Positions 1-9,154 are shown, counted from the stretch's first letter. The stretch: DNA of 64,000 nucleotides from Verrucomicrobiia bacterium (GCA_011525695.1 WYBX01000086.1:124001-188000); one strand, 5' to 3'. Notes: generated by a model from the sequence alone, not told the origin. Numbers and translations: made by a program.

Positions 1-1
1 G

Positions 2-1657
2 GTCGTTGATGGCACGGTGGTGGACACGGTCGAGACCAGTTTCGGAATCCGCCGGGTTGAGATCCACCCGGCGAATGGAATCACCCTGAACGGCCGGCCT
101 CTGCGGCTCAATGGAGTGTGCCATCACAGCGACATCGGGCCGCTCGGCACGGTCGTGAACATCCGGGCAATCGAACGGCAGCTCGAGATCCTGCGCGAAC
201 TGGGCGCCAACGCGATTCGCGGAGCCCACAACCCGCTCGCGCCGGAGTTCCTCGATCTCTGCGACCGGATGGGATTCCTCGTGATCGCCGAGGCCTTCGA
301 CGCCTGGCGATTCCCGGCCCGCGACTGGGTCCCGAACGACTATGCGCGCGACTTTGCCACCTGGAGCGAGTGGGACGTTCGCGCACTGGTCCGCCGTGAT
401 CGCAATCACCCCAGCATCATCATGTGGAGTTCCGGCAATGAAATCCAGGATCAGCGGAAGCCGGACGGCGTCGAGGTCGCCAAGCGGCTGCGGAGTCTCT
501 TCCATGAAGAGGATCCGACCCGGCCGGTGACCGGCGGGCTTGACGATCCGAATGTGGTCAAGAACGGGTTCCACCGCGGCTTCGATGTCATCGGGTACAA
601 TTACAAGCCGCACCTCTATGCCGAGACGCGAAGGCTTGCGCCGGAATGGCCGGTTTTCGGCTCGGAGACCGCTTCGACGGTCACATCCCGCGGCGAGTAT
701 TTCTTCCCGGTTGAACAGAAGCTCGGCGACGGTGCGGACGTGTTCCAGGTCAGTTCGTATGATTTGTATCATCCCCCATGGGCTTCGACTCCGGATGTGG
801 AGTTTGCGCATCAGGACGACACGCCATCGGTCTTGGGCGAGTTTGTCTGGACGGGATTCGACTATCTCGGCGAACCGACCCCGTATGATCCCACGCGGTA
901 TCTCAGTTACACTCCCGATCCCGAGGATCGCCGGCGGATGGTCGCCGCCACGGAGAAGAACGGCGGATTCGCGCCTTCGCGCAGTTCCTACTTCGGCATC
1001 GTCGATCTCTGCGGTTTTCCGAAGGACCGGTTTTATCTCTACCAGGCGCGCTGGCGGCCGGATCACCCAATGGCGCACCTGCTGCCGCACTGGACCTGGC
1101 CGGAGCGCGTGGGCCACGTCACGCCGGTCCATATCTATACCAGCGGCGACGAAGCTGAGCTTTTCCTGAATGGTCGTTCGCTCGGACGGAAGCAGCGCGG
1201 GCCGCGCGATTACCGGCTGAGGTGGGATGACGTCGTGTACCAGCCGGGTGAACTGCGCGTCGTCGCCTACAAGGGTGGCCGCGAATGGGCGACGGATGTC
1301 CAGCGCACATCGGGGGCAGCCACCGCCGTGGCGCTGACGGCCGACCGGGCGGCGTTGCGGGCGGACGGTGAGGACCTGGCCTTCATCACCGCGAGCATTC
1401 GCGACGCGGAAGGCCGGCTGGCGCCGCGGGCGTCGGATCGCGTGCGGTTCCGGATCGAGGGACCGGCGGATCTCGTCGCGGTGGACAACGGCGATGCCAC
1501 GCGGCTGGAGTCCTTCCAGGCGGACAATTGCCGGGCTTTCAATGGGCTCTGCCTTGCGATTATCCAGCCAAGGGCCGGACAACCGGGCACGATCATAGTG
1601 CATGCCGAGGCCGGGGGGCTCGCTCCGGCCAGGGTGGTGTTGCGGTCGGCCCGGTGA
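2..1657 (+). CDS. Glycoside hydrolase family 2 (beta-galactosidase-like), 5'-partial
   Basis: Retaining exo-glycosidase of the GH2 beta-galactosidase/glucuronidase type, probably removing terminal sugars from oligosaccharides. The frame is open from base 2, so the N-terminal sugar-binding domain is outside the window; the GTG at 17 is only an internal codon. The TIM barrel is visible: LRLNGVCHHSD opens it, MWSSGNE carries the predicted acid/base Glu (codon at 440-442) and FGSETAS carries the predicted nucleophile Glu (codon at 665-667). After about base 1080 come two immunoglobulin-like domains; the first, with AELFLNGRSLG, is the kind found behind the barrel in many GH2 enzymes. Family membership is clear; the substrate is not readable from the sequence. 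It ends 295 bases before the next gene. Confidence 0.9.
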   Translation, partial: VVDGTVVDTVETSFGIRRVEIHPANGITLNGRPLRLNGVCHHSDIGPLGTVVNIRAIERQLEILRELGANAIRGAHNPLAPEFLDLCDRMGFLVIAEAFDAWRFPARDWVPNDYARDFATWSEWDVRALVRRDRNHPSIIMWSSGNEIQDQRKPDGVEVAKRLRSLFHEEDPTRPVTGGLDDPNVVKNGFHRGFDVIGYNYKPHLYAETRRLAPEWPVFGSETASTVTSRGEYFFPVEQKLGDGADVFQVSSYDLYHPPWASTPDVEFAHQDDTPSVLGEFVWTGFDYLGEPTPYDPTRYLSYTPDPEDRRRMVAATEKNGGFAPSRSSYFGIVDLCGFPKDRFYLYQARWRPDHPMAHLLPHWTWPERVGHVTPVHIYTSGDEAELFLNGRSLGRKQRGPRDYRLRWDDVVYQPGELRVVAYKGGREWATDVQRTSGAATAVALTADRAALRADGEDLAFITASIRDAEGRLAPRASDRVRFRIEGPADLVAVDNGDATRLESFQADNCRAFNGLCLAIIQPRAGQPGTIIVHAEAGGLAPARVVLRSAR

Positions 1658-1952
1658 ATCGGCTGCGCGTCGTCCGCGATTCGAACCGACGAAGTTCGGA
1701 ACGTTGTGGCCGTGACGGAGCCCGGCCCTCCATGATTGCAGCGCTCACATTTCGGTCGGAATGACTCGTTCGGCATGACCGTCCTGGAGGGACGACTCCC
1801 TCGGCAGGCTCGGGACCGTGAGCTCGTCGAACCGGCTTCGTGTCGTCCACAGGATTCTCGGTTCCTGGTCAGATTGAAACGCTTCGCGGCGACGAGACGC
1901 TGCTGCCACTTGAAGCAAGGTCCCCGGCCTCCATGAATCCTTCTCCGGCAGG

Positions 1953-2327
1953 TCAGTGACTGGGCTGTTCCCCGGGATTCTTCAGCTGTTCCTTCCAACC
2001 CTGGATCCGGGCTTGCGCGCCATAATGCTCCGCGCGCGCCTTGTCCCCGCGCTCCATCCAGATTCGCGAGAGCGTGGTGTTGATGAACAGATCCTGGGGC
2101 TGAAGCGCGTGCGCCTTCCCGGCCGCCGCGAGGGCCTCGTCGAGCCGGCGCAAGGAGAAGTTCACCTCGGCCAGCGCATGCCACGCCTCGAAACAATCGG
2201 GGGCGGCGTCCGTCGCACGCGCCAGCTTGGCGAGCGCGGCGTCGCTGTCCCCGCCCGCGAAGTCCGCGGTCGCTTCCTCCACCAGGCTCTGCAGTTCATC
2301 AGCTGTCATGCGCGGCAATGTGCGCAA
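1953..2327 (-). CDS. Small tetratricopeptide-repeat protein
   Basis: A 124-residue acidic, helical protein with two to three TPR units. The Ala/Leu spacing typical of TPR helices is seen in FEAWHALAEVNFSLRRLDEA and in the following segment ending at MERGDKARAEHYG. TPRs mediate protein-protein contacts; no catalytic motif and no signal peptide are present, so a cytoplasmic scaffold or accessory role is the most that can be said. An internal ATG at 2309 (MTADEL) is a plausible alternative start. It lies 32 bases downstream of queA on the same strand and may be co-transcribed with it, but no functional link is evident. Confidence 0.7.
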   Translation of the reverse strand: MRTLPRMTADELQSLVEEATADFAGGDSDAALAKLARATDAAPDCFEAWHALAEVNFSLRRLDEALAAAGKAHALQPQDLFINTTLSRIWMERGDKARAEHYGAQARIQGWKEQLKNPGEQPSH

Positions 2328-2359
2328 AGTCCGGGAAAAAGAAAGGCCGGAGCTCCGGG

Positions 2360-3454
2360 TCAGAGAACCAGCATGGCGTCTCCGTAGCTGAAAAAACGAT
2401 ACTCACGGCGGATCGCCTCGGCATAGATGGAGCGGACCCAGGCGATGCCATCGGTCGTGCCGGGGGAGAGAAAGGCGGCGACCAGGCAGAGCAGCGTCGA
2501 GCGGGGCTGGTGAAAATTCGTGATCAATGCGTCCACCCCTGCGAAATGGCGCGGCGGATGGATGTAGATTTCCGCCTCCGCGCAGCAGGTGCCCCCTTCC
2601 GGCAACAGGGCCGCATGGCGGGCGAGAAAATCCTCGATCGTCCGGACACTGGTGGTGCCGACCGCGATCCGGCGGGCACCGCCCGGCTCCAGCAGGACCT
2701 GCTGCGTGGCCGCCGGCACTTCGTACACTTCGCGGTGGATGGCATGCTCCTCCACCGTGGGGGTGGTGATTGGCTTGAAGGTGCCCAGGCCGACGTGGAG
2801 CGTCACGTCGGCGTTGCGAACGCCCAGGTCCGCGATCCGGGAGAGTAGTTCCGGCGTGAAGTGCAATCCGGCGGTCGGCGCCGCGACCGCCACCTGCCGG
2901 TCCCGGTCGGCATAGACGGTCTGGTATCGCTCGCGATCCAATGCCTGCATCGAATCTCGTTCGGGATCGGCCTCGCGTTCGATGTAGGGTGGCAGCGGAA
3001 CCGCGCCGATCCTGCTGGCCACGGTGACAATCGATTCGTGGCTTGCAGTCGTGAACCGAACGATGGCCGAGCCATCCGGCTCCTTGTGCTGCACCTCGGC
3101 CATGAACCGGCCGCCGGGGTCTGCAAACACGGCTCCGGGGGAAAGGCGCCGGCCAGGCTTCACGAGGCATCGCCAGGTGCTGCCGGCATCGACCGGCCGC
3201 AGGAGGAAACATTCCACCGCTCCGCCCGTGGGCCGGACCGCCCGTAACCGGGCGGGAAGGACGGCGGCATTATTGCGAATCAGGATGTCGCCGGCGCGGA
3301 GGAACTCCGGCAGGTCGGCAAAGACCCGGTGCTCGATCTGCCGCGTTGCACGGTGCACCACCAGCAGCCGGGATTGATCGCGGCGTGCGGCAGGCGTCTG
3401 CGCGATCAAATGTGGCGGCAGGGTGTAATCGAAAAGTTCGGAGGCAAGCGGCAC
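2360..3454 (-). CDS. queA: S-adenosylmethionine:tRNA ribosyltransferase-isomerase QueA
   Basis: Penultimate step of queuosine synthesis: transfers and isomerises the ribosyl group of AdoMet onto preQ1 in tRNA, giving epoxyqueuosine. Family landmarks are ELFDYTLPPHLIAQ at the N-terminus, RDQSRLLVVHR, the NNAAVLPARL segment, the central AAPTAGLHFTPELL and NFHQPRSTLLCLVAAF near the end. The frame is open about 48 codons further upstream, but family homology starts at VPLASELFDY, so the GTG at 3452-3454 is taken as the start, giving 364 residues, the usual family size. The upstream extension would pass into repeat-rich spacer. No other queuosine genes are in the window. Confidence 0.93.
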   Translation of the reverse strand: MPLASELFDYTLPPHLIAQTPAARRDQSRLLVVHRATRQIEHRVFADLPEFLRAGDILIRNNAAVLPARLRAVRPTGGAVECFLLRPVDAGSTWRCLVKPGRRLSPGAVFADPGGRFMAEVQHKEPDGSAIVRFTTASHESIVTVASRIGAVPLPPYIEREADPERDSMQALDRERYQTVYADRDRQVAVAAPTAGLHFTPELLSRIADLGVRNADVTLHVGLGTFKPITTPTVEEHAIHREVYEVPAATQQVLLEPGGARRIAVGTTSVRTIEDFLARHAALLPEGGTCCAEAEIYIHPPRHFAGVDALITNFHQPRSTLLCLVAAFLSPGTTDGIAWVRSIYAEAIRREYRFFSYGDAMLVL

Positions 3455-3603
3455 GAGGCCCGCAACTGAACCTCGTCGGCCGCCGGAGGCGAGCCTGACC
3501 TTGAGCGGAGCCAGCGGTTGCGGGGGCGTCGGGCTTACAACTGCAGGGGCGCAAACTTGCTGCTCCCGAAATCGGTGCGGCTTTCCTTGTGCAACCAAGC
3601 ATT

Positions 3604-3681
3604 CGTAGGGGCACAGCCTTGCCTGCGCCCTCAGGACGATTGGATTACCCGGGCGGGCGCAGGCAAGGCTGCGCGCCTACG
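3604..3681. repeat. Inverted pair of GTAGGGGCGCAG-type repeats
   Basis: Left arm 3604-3630 begins CGTAGGGGCACAGCC and right arm 3655-3681 is its reverse complement with two mismatches in 27 bases. A 24-base loop separates them. Related copies occur at 28504-28526, 28629-28654, 43680-43705 and 43911-43936, so this is a dispersed family. Confidence 0.8.
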
Positions 3682-3747
3682 AGGAAGAACGGTCCAACGT
3701 GTGCAGGCGGGCGCAGGCCACGCCGTTTGACGTACGCGGGCGCCGGA

Positions 3748-3773
3748 GTAGGGCAGGTCTATTTGACCCGACC
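3748..3773. repeat. Dispersed hairpin repeat (GGTCAGGT family), copy 1
   Basis: A 26-base segment starting GTAGGGCAGGTC, matching the segment at 46097-46122 at about 23 of 26 positions. The copy here is a degenerate palindrome, whereas the second copy has perfect 8-base arms. There is no T-run, so it is not a classical terminator. Confidence 0.6.
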
Positions 3774-3812
3774 CACCCTGCGCCAGTGCGTCCGCCGGAA
3801 CCCGAACAACCG

Positions 3813-4778
3813 TCAGGCAACCAGCTTCAGCAGCGCGCGTCGGACCAGCACCTTTGCGAGCGGCACCTTGTAGCCATTGGTCGAGAACGGCCTTGCCTCG
3901 CGCAGCAGAAGGTCCGCCGCGGCGTCCGCCAGCGCGGGGGTGAGCGGCTTCCCTTCCAGCGAGGCATTCGCGGCATCGACCTGCCAGGGCGTCGGCGCCA
4001 CGGCGCCGAGCACGATTCGAACCTGGCTGAGCGAGGTGCCGTTGACGCTGGCCGAGGCGGCGCAGCTGACGAGCGCCCAGTCGAAATCGGCCTTTTCGCC
4101 GAGCTGCAGGTAAGTGCTGCGACGGGCGGCCACGACCGGGAGTTCGACCCGCAGGATCAGATCGTCCGCCCGGAGTGAATTGTGGGCGGGAGGCGAGCGC
4201 CAGGCATCGGCATAAAGCTGCGCGATCGTGAGCGTCTCCGACTTCGCGCCCCGCTGGACGACGATCCGCGCATCGAGCGATGCCAGCGCGACCGCGAGGT
4301 TCGAAACGCACGGGCTGATGCACATGTTGCCCGTGAACAGCGAGTGGTACTTGTTCTCGCCGCCGCGGGCCAGGCAGGTTGTCCCGCCTTTCTTCCGGCA
4401 CTTCACATCGCGATGCCGATAGTACCAGCAGCGGGAGTGCTGCGCCAGGTTGCCGCCCACGGTGGCGACATTCCTGATTTGCGGGGAGCCGACCTCGGCG
4501 GCGGCCTCCGCCAGCCCGGGAAACGAGCGAACAATCTCGGGATGCGCGGCGAGTGCGGTGAGTGTGACGTTCGCGCCGACGCTCCAGACCTGGCCGCTGG
4601 CCTGGATGGCCGCGATACCCGGGAGCGACTTCACGTTCACGAGGGTCGCGGGGGCGGCGATGCCCTCCTTGATCTCGCCCAGCAGGTCCATGCCGCCGGC
4701 GAGGAAACGCCCGTTGGTCCGGACCAGCTGGACCGCGGATTCGGGGGTCTGCGCAGTGACATAGGAAAACGCGTTCAT
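3813..4778 (-). CDS. paoB: PaoB/YagS-like FAD subunit of molybdenum aldehyde oxidoreductase
   Basis: FAD-binding middle subunit that passes electrons between the 2Fe-2S and molybdenum subunits and an external acceptor. It has the FAD-binding core of the CO-dehydrogenase-flavoprotein fold (FLAGGMDLLGEIKEG near residue 26, RNVATVGGNLAQHSRCWYYR near 102). A cysteine-rich insert follows with Cys at about residues 117, 127, 135, 153 and 157. Such an insert carries an extra 4Fe-4S cluster in the E. coli periplasmic enzyme PaoABC, which argues for that subgroup rather than ordinary xanthine dehydrogenase. Its ATG overlaps the stop of the large-subunit gene by four bases (ATGA), so the two are translationally coupled. 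It is third in the operon, not second as in E. coli. Confidence 0.85.
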   Translation of the reverse strand: MNAFSYVTAQTPESAVQLVRTNGRFLAGGMDLLGEIKEGIAAPATLVNVKSLPGIAAIQASGQVWSVGANVTLTALAAHPEIVRSFPGLAEAAAEVGSPQIRNVATVGGNLAQHSRCWYYRHRDVKCRKKGGTTCLARGGENKYHSLFTGNMCISPCVSNLAVALASLDARIVVQRGAKSETLTIAQLYADAWRSPPAHNSLRADDLILRVELPVVAARRSTYLQLGEKADFDWALVSCAASASVNGTSLSQVRIVLGAVAPTPWQVDAANASLEGKPLTPALADAAADLLLREARPFSTNGYKVPLAKVLVRRALLKLVA

Positions 4779-6955
4779 GCGTGGATCTCCTCCCTGGCGG
4801 TTGTGGCCGGCGCCGCGGCGAGCCGGGCGAAGGCCTGTTCGATTTCAAGCGCGGTGGTGTCCTGACGGCCGGCGCCGGGCACCTTGCCCAGGGCGGCCAG
4901 GACCTTGTCCGGGGTGATGGGCAGACTGGCGACGCGCACGCCGATGGCATTGGCGACGGCGTTGGCGATCGCGGAAGCGGTGGGAACGGTGCACGGTTCG
5001 CCGATTCCAATCACGCCACGCTCGGGTTGATCGATCATCAGGATGTCGATCTCGGGCATGTCAGCCGGCCCGGGAAGCTTGTAGGTCTCGAAGTTCGGAT
5101 TGAGCACGACGCCGGTGGTGCGATCCATCATCCGCTGCTCATAGAGCGCGTAGCCGAGGCCCATGATGACGCCACCGTTGATCTGGCTTTCGCAAGTCAG
5201 GGAATTGACGACCTGTCCGCAGTCCTGGACGACGAGGACGCGGCGGACCTTCACGAACCCGGTCTCGGTATCGACCTCGACCTCGGCGAACTGGACGCCA
5301 CCCTGGGCGACCTTGGATCCGCCGTCGGCCAAGCCTTCCCGCCATCGTCCGTGGCCCTGGACCGGGAAGGCGGCCAGTTTCTCGCAGGCTGCCTTCCAGT
5401 TGGCACCGCGGGGATCCTCGATCCCGCTGCGCTCCTTCAGCTCCGCCAGCGCCTTCTCACAGGCATCGTAGACGGCGGGGGCGATGGAGGAGGTGGTCCG
5501 GCTTCCGCCGCTGGACGGTCCGGGTGGGAAATGCGTGTCCCCCACATGGGCGGTCACGAGCGCGAGATCGATGCCGAGCATCTCGGCGGCCACGACCTGG
5601 ACGACGCTGCGCGACCCGGTGCCAAGATCCTGGATGCCGCAGTGGACATCGACGGTGCCATCGGAGTTGATCTGCACCTCGGCCTGGGTTTCGCGGACCA
5701 TGCCGCTGTTCCAGGCGGAGCCGGCGCAGCCCACGCCGATCTTGACGGGACCGGATGACGATCCGGGCTGGCGGTACTTTTCCTTCCAGCCGAAGCGTTC
5801 CGCGCCAACCTGGTATTCGCGGCGGCGGATTTCCAGGGGATCATTCAGAATTCGGATCGCCACCGGATCGACGCCGAGTTTCACGGCGAGATCATCCAGT
5901 GCCGATTCGATCCCAAAGGATGCGACCGGATGACCGGGGGCCCGGAAAGCGCAGGATTGTCCGGCGTTGATGGCGACGCTGCCCTGTTTGATCCGGGTGG
6001 CAGGCGCCTGGTAGATGTAGGGAGCCGGGAAGGCGGCTCCGCCGCTGCCGCCGCCGGTGGACGCACCGGAGCGATGGCCCGGGGTCCCGAAGGACTCCAA
6101 TTGGATGGCCGTGAGCTTGCCGGTGGCATCGGCGCCGAGCTTGATCTTCTGGTGTGAGGACGGGCGGTTGCCAACCGCGAGGGCCTGCTCGAAGCGGGTG
6201 ATCATCAGCTTGACCGGCGCGCCGGCCGCCTTGGCGAGCCGGGCGCAAAGGATGCCCTGGACCCCGGGCATGAACTTGGAACCGAAGCCGCCGCCCATGT
6301 ATTCGCACAGGACGCGAATCTTGTTTTGGGGCACCTCGAGGCTGCTGGCGAAGGCGGTGCGCACGCCATGGACGCCCTGGGTCGACGACCATGCGGTCAT
6401 CTCGTCGCCATCCCACAGGACGGCGCTGCCCTGGGGTTCGAGCGGGTGGTGGAGTTCCACCTGGGTCTCATACAGCCCCTCGATGACTCCAGCGGAGGAG
6501 GCGAAAGCGGCATCGACATCGCCGGTTTCCCTGGCCTTGCCCTCGCCGAGGTTTGGGCTGTCCGGCACGACGCGGGGGGCGTCCGGCTTGATCGCATCGA
6601 GTTCCTGGGTGACAAAGGCGCGCGGGCGGGCATCGACCTGGATGAGTTCCAGTGCGTCGAGCACGGCCTGCCGACTGGTCCCGGCGACCGCCGCCAGTTC
6701 ATCGCCATAATAGTTGACGATGAAGGGGACGGGCTGGGCGGTGATGGCGGCTTTGATTCCAGGCGCGGCCAGCGCCTTCTCCAGATTGATGGCGCGGACT
6801 TCCGCGGCGGGCCATTTGGAGCGCAGGATGGCACCGAACAGCATGCCGGGCTTCACCACATCGGCCGTGTATTTGGCGCGGCCCGTGACTTTTGCCGGCG
6901 CGTCGGCCCGGGGGGTCGGCTTGCCGAGGTAACGGTTCTTTTCAGGCCAGGGCAT
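4775..6955 (-). CDS. paoC: PaoC/YagR-like molybdopterin-binding catalytic subunit
   Basis: Catalytic subunit of a xanthine-oxidase-family enzyme, oxidising aldehydes (or N-heterocycles) to acids at a molybdopterin-cytosine-dinucleotide centre. Visible are the N-terminal hammerhead domain (GRAKYTADV), the cofactor-binding YMGGGFGSKF, several later glycine-rich loops, and GVIGIGEP, whose Glu is the expected general base. The ATG at 6953-6955 (MPWPEKNRYLG) was chosen because family similarity begins there; it overlaps the end of the 2Fe-2S gene by 14 bases. The product is 726 residues, normal for PaoC. It has no signal peptide and probably crosses the membrane bound to the Tat-signal-bearing small subunit. 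The chaperone gene paoD is not in the window. Confidence 0.88.
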   Translation of the reverse strand: MPWPEKNRYLGKPTPRADAPAKVTGRAKYTADVVKPGMLFGAILRSKWPAAEVRAINLEKALAAPGIKAAITAQPVPFIVNYYGDELAAVAGTSRQAVLDALELIQVDARPRAFVTQELDAIKPDAPRVVPDSPNLGEGKARETGDVDAAFASSAGVIEGLYETQVELHHPLEPQGSAVLWDGDEMTAWSSTQGVHGVRTAFASSLEVPQNKIRVLCEYMGGGFGSKFMPGVQGILCARLAKAAGAPVKLMITRFEQALAVGNRPSSHQKIKLGADATGKLTAIQLESFGTPGHRSGASTGGGSGGAAFPAPYIYQAPATRIKQGSVAINAGQSCAFRAPGHPVASFGIESALDDLAVKLGVDPVAIRILNDPLEIRRREYQVGAERFGWKEKYRQPGSSSGPVKIGVGCAGSAWNSGMVRETQAEVQINSDGTVDVHCGIQDLGTGSRSVVQVVAAEMLGIDLALVTAHVGDTHFPPGPSSGGSRTTSSIAPAVYDACEKALAELKERSGIEDPRGANWKAACEKLAAFPVQGHGRWREGLADGGSKVAQGGVQFAEVEVDTETGFVKVRRVLVVQDCGQVVNSLTCESQINGGVIMGLGYALYEQRMMDRTTGVVLNPNFETYKLPGPADMPEIDILMIDQPERGVIGIGEPCTVPTASAIANAVANAIGVRVASLPITPDKVLAALGKVPGAGRQDTTALEIEQAFARLAAAPATTAREEIHA

Positions 6956-7625
6956 GGTCGTGGGAGATGAGGTTGATCTTGGAGACGGGACGCCCACCGC
7001 TGGCGGCCAGCGCGGCGGCAAAGATATGGGGATACGAACCGCAGCGGCACAGGTGGCCGGAGCAGGCTTTCCTTACCTGCTCCTCGGTCGGGTGCGGATT
7101 GCTCTTCAGCAAGGCAGTCAGGCTCATCACGAAACCGGGGCTGCAGAATCCGCACTGCAGCCCGTCGTGCTCGACCATCGCCTTCTGCACCGGGGTCAGG
7201 CCCTCCCGTGAAAGCCCTTCCACGGTGGTGATCGCCCGGCCCTGGGCCTCGATCGCGAGGATCATGCAGGCGTAGACCGGGACGCCATCGAGCAGCACGG
7301 TGCAGGCGCCGCAGGTCGCACGTTCACAGACCTCCTTCGGGCTGGTGATTCCCGCACTCTGACGGAGCGCCTCGAGCAGCGTGACCCGGGGCTCCAGGGA
7401 GAAGGTGCGTTTCTCGCCATTGATGGTGAGGACAACCGGCAGGGCGGCTGGCCCGCGCGGCTGCTCGGCATTTCCCTGGGCGAGCTCCGCTGCGACGCTT
7501 TCCGCGCCGAGCGTCGCCGCCGTCAGGGCGGTGGTGCTCAGGCCGCGCAGAAAAGCGCGGCGCGATACGGGTGTGGAGAGCCCAGTCGGGGATCCGGGAC
7601 CTGTCGGGGGAGGGGTGCTTTTCAT
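6942..7625 (-). CDS. paoA: PaoA/YagT-like 2Fe-2S subunit with Tat signal
   Basis: Small electron-transfer subunit of the aldehyde oxidoreductase, first gene of the operon. The start at 7625 places a twin-arginine signal (SRRAFLRGLSTTALTAATLG) at residues 20-40; in-frame codons further upstream give no conserved sequence. A plant-ferredoxin-like 2Fe-2S domain follows (CERATCGACTVLLDG, with VYAC supplying the fourth Cys), then the C-terminal four-helix 2Fe-2S domain (CGFCSPGFVMS and CSGHLCRCGSY). At 227 residues it matches the family. The Tat signal implies that the folded heterotrimer works in the periplasm. Promoter signals should lie between 7626 and 7872, shared with the divergent gene. Confidence 0.9.
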   Translation of the reverse strand: MKSTPPPTGPGSPTGLSTPVSRRAFLRGLSTTALTAATLGAESVAAELAQGNAEQPRGPAALPVVLTINGEKRTFSLEPRVTLLEALRQSAGITSPKEVCERATCGACTVLLDGVPVYACMILAIEAQGRAITTVEGLSREGLTPVQKAMVEHDGLQCGFCSPGFVMSLTALLKSNPHPTEEQVRKACSGHLCRCGSYPHIFAAALAASGGRPVSKINLISHDHALA

Positions 7626-7872
7626 CGGGAATCCGATCGCGGCGATCCTGATTTTGGCCCGGGAGGCGTAAAGGGCCATTGCTGCGCAAGTATTGTCCAT
7701 TCGTGGGCAATAAATGGGCATGCTTGCGACCGGGATGCCCCACGAACCATCAGGGAGGCAGGGGATGCACGCGGTTGCGGGCTCCCAACGTTGCTGGCCG
7801 CGTTCGACCAGGCGGGTCAGTATATAATCTGGATTTGACGGCGTTTCGGCGGTCAGCTCCCGCGTGGACATC

Positions 7873-8868
7873 ATGAAATCCAAGTGTCTCCGGTTCCTCG
7901 CCATCTTCTCCCTGACCGCCGCCAGTGTCATTGCCGCTGAGCTTCGCATCGGCATCATCGGCACCGACACCTCGCACGTGCCGGCCTTTGCCCGGACCTT
8001 CAATGATCCGGGTTACCCCGGCCACCTCGCTGGAGCCCGGGTCACCGTCGCGTTCAAGGGGGGAAGTCCCGATGTCGAATCCAGCCGCACGCGCGTCGAC
8101 CGGTTTGCCCGGGAAATTGCGGAGAAGTATGGGGTGAAGATCGTGCCGACCATCGCGGAACTCGTCCGGGAGGTGGATGCGATCATGATCGAGAGCGTCG
8201 ATGGCCGCGTGCACTTGGAGCAGGCGAAGGCGGTGTTTCCCGCCGGCAAGCCGGTGTTCATCGACAAGCCGATCGCCGGCAGCCTGCGTGATGCCATCGA
8301 GCTGGTCCGGCTGGCGCGGGAGATGAAGGTGCCCCTCTTCAGCAGTTCCTCGCTGCGCTATCGCGCGTCACTGGAGGGATTGAAGGCGGCACCTTACGGT
8401 GAACTGCGGGGGGCCATTTCGACGGGCCCGGCCACGCTGGAGGAGCATCATCCCGATCTCTATTGGTACGGGGTTCATCCCACCGAGGCGCTTTATACCA
8501 TCATGGGCACCGGCTGCACCAGCGTGGTCCGGACTGCCACGGAGAACACGGACGTCGTCACCGGCACCTGGCCGGGCGGCAGGGTGGGGGTGCTCTATGG
8601 CATCCGTGCCGCCGCTGCGCCGTATCGTGTGACCGTGTACGGAACGAAGGCCGTGATCGATCAGGAAGCCGAACCGCGTGGCAGCGGGGCCTACGATCGG
8701 CTGGCGCAGGAGGTGTTGCAGTTCTTCCGTTCACGGGTTTCGCCCGTGCCGCTCGACGAGACGCTCGAGATCTTTGCCTTCATGGAAGCGGCGGATGAAA
8801 GCAAGCGGCGTGGAGGCGCGCCGGTGACGCTGGCCGAGGTGATGGCCCTGCATGCGGGGAAGCGTTGA
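7873..8868 (+). CDS. Exported Gfo/Idh/MocA-like oxidoreductase
   Basis: A 331-residue Gfo/Idh/MocA-fold protein starting MKSKCLRFLAIF with a Sec signal peptide cleaved near VIAAE. The Rossmann half begins LRIGIIGTDTSHVPAF, where the usual GxGxxG is replaced by GxxGTDTSH. Later VFIDKPIAGS holds the position of the EKP motif, with the Lys kept and Asp in place of Glu. YWYGVHPTEALY lies in the C-terminal domain where substrate-contacting His/Tyr residues are usual. The family normally oxidises sugars or inositols with NAD(P); with export and an altered nucleotide loop the cofactor and reaction are uncertain. The ATG at 7873 is preferred over GTG 7864 because it starts the signal peptide directly. 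Confidence 0.8.
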   Translation: MKSKCLRFLAIFSLTAASVIAAELRIGIIGTDTSHVPAFARTFNDPGYPGHLAGARVTVAFKGGSPDVESSRTRVDRFAREIAEKYGVKIVPTIAELVREVDAIMIESVDGRVHLEQAKAVFPAGKPVFIDKPIAGSLRDAIELVRLAREMKVPLFSSSSLRYRASLEGLKAAPYGELRGAISTGPATLEEHHPDLYWYGVHPTEALYTIMGTGCTSVVRTATENTDVVTGTWPGGRVGVLYGIRAAAAPYRVTVYGTKAVIDQEAEPRGSGAYDRLAQEVLQFFRSRVSPVPLDETLEIFAFMEAADESKRRGGAPVTLAEVMALHAGKR

Positions 8869-8960
8869 TGCCGGAGAAAGCGGCCGTGGCGTTTTCCTTC
8901 AGGGCCATTGGCTCGTAATCGCCGACACGCGACCGTCCGTCTCCCGTGAAAACATCGCAA

Positions 8961-9096
8961 TCCATGGGTCACAGAACGTGGCGCGGCGCAGCCGCAACCG
9001 CTTGAGTGAATTCAATCCATGGTCACAGAGCGCACAGAGGCCAAACCGGAGGTCACAGAGCGGGATTCAGGGTCGGGTTCCTCGAGAACCTCTGTG
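8961..9096. repeat. CACAGAG-type short-phrase repeat cluster
   Basis: Copies of GGTCACAGAG at 9021-9030 and 9051-9060, a variant at 8967-8976, CGCACAGAGG at 9031-9040 and the reverse complement CCTCTGTG at 9089-9096, in the spacer downstream of the Gfo/Idh/MocA-like gene. The arms at 9033-9040 and 9089-9096 can pair. No coding potential is seen. Confidence 0.6.
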
Positions 9097-9154
9097 TCTT
9101 CCGGCCCGCTACCTGTCTGACGCGCGGATTCTCAGCGGGTTCGAAATATCCGGG

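Larger units (their letters stand above)
3455..3812. other. Repeat-rich spacer between queA and the aldehyde oxidoreductase operon
   Basis: No convincing gene is seen here. The spacer lies upstream of queA and downstream of the paoB-like gene. It holds an inverted pair of 27-base repeats (3604-3630 and 3655-3681) and a hairpin repeat at 3748-3773, both listed separately. Long open frames crossing it lack family similarity and are GC-driven. Confidence 0.6.
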
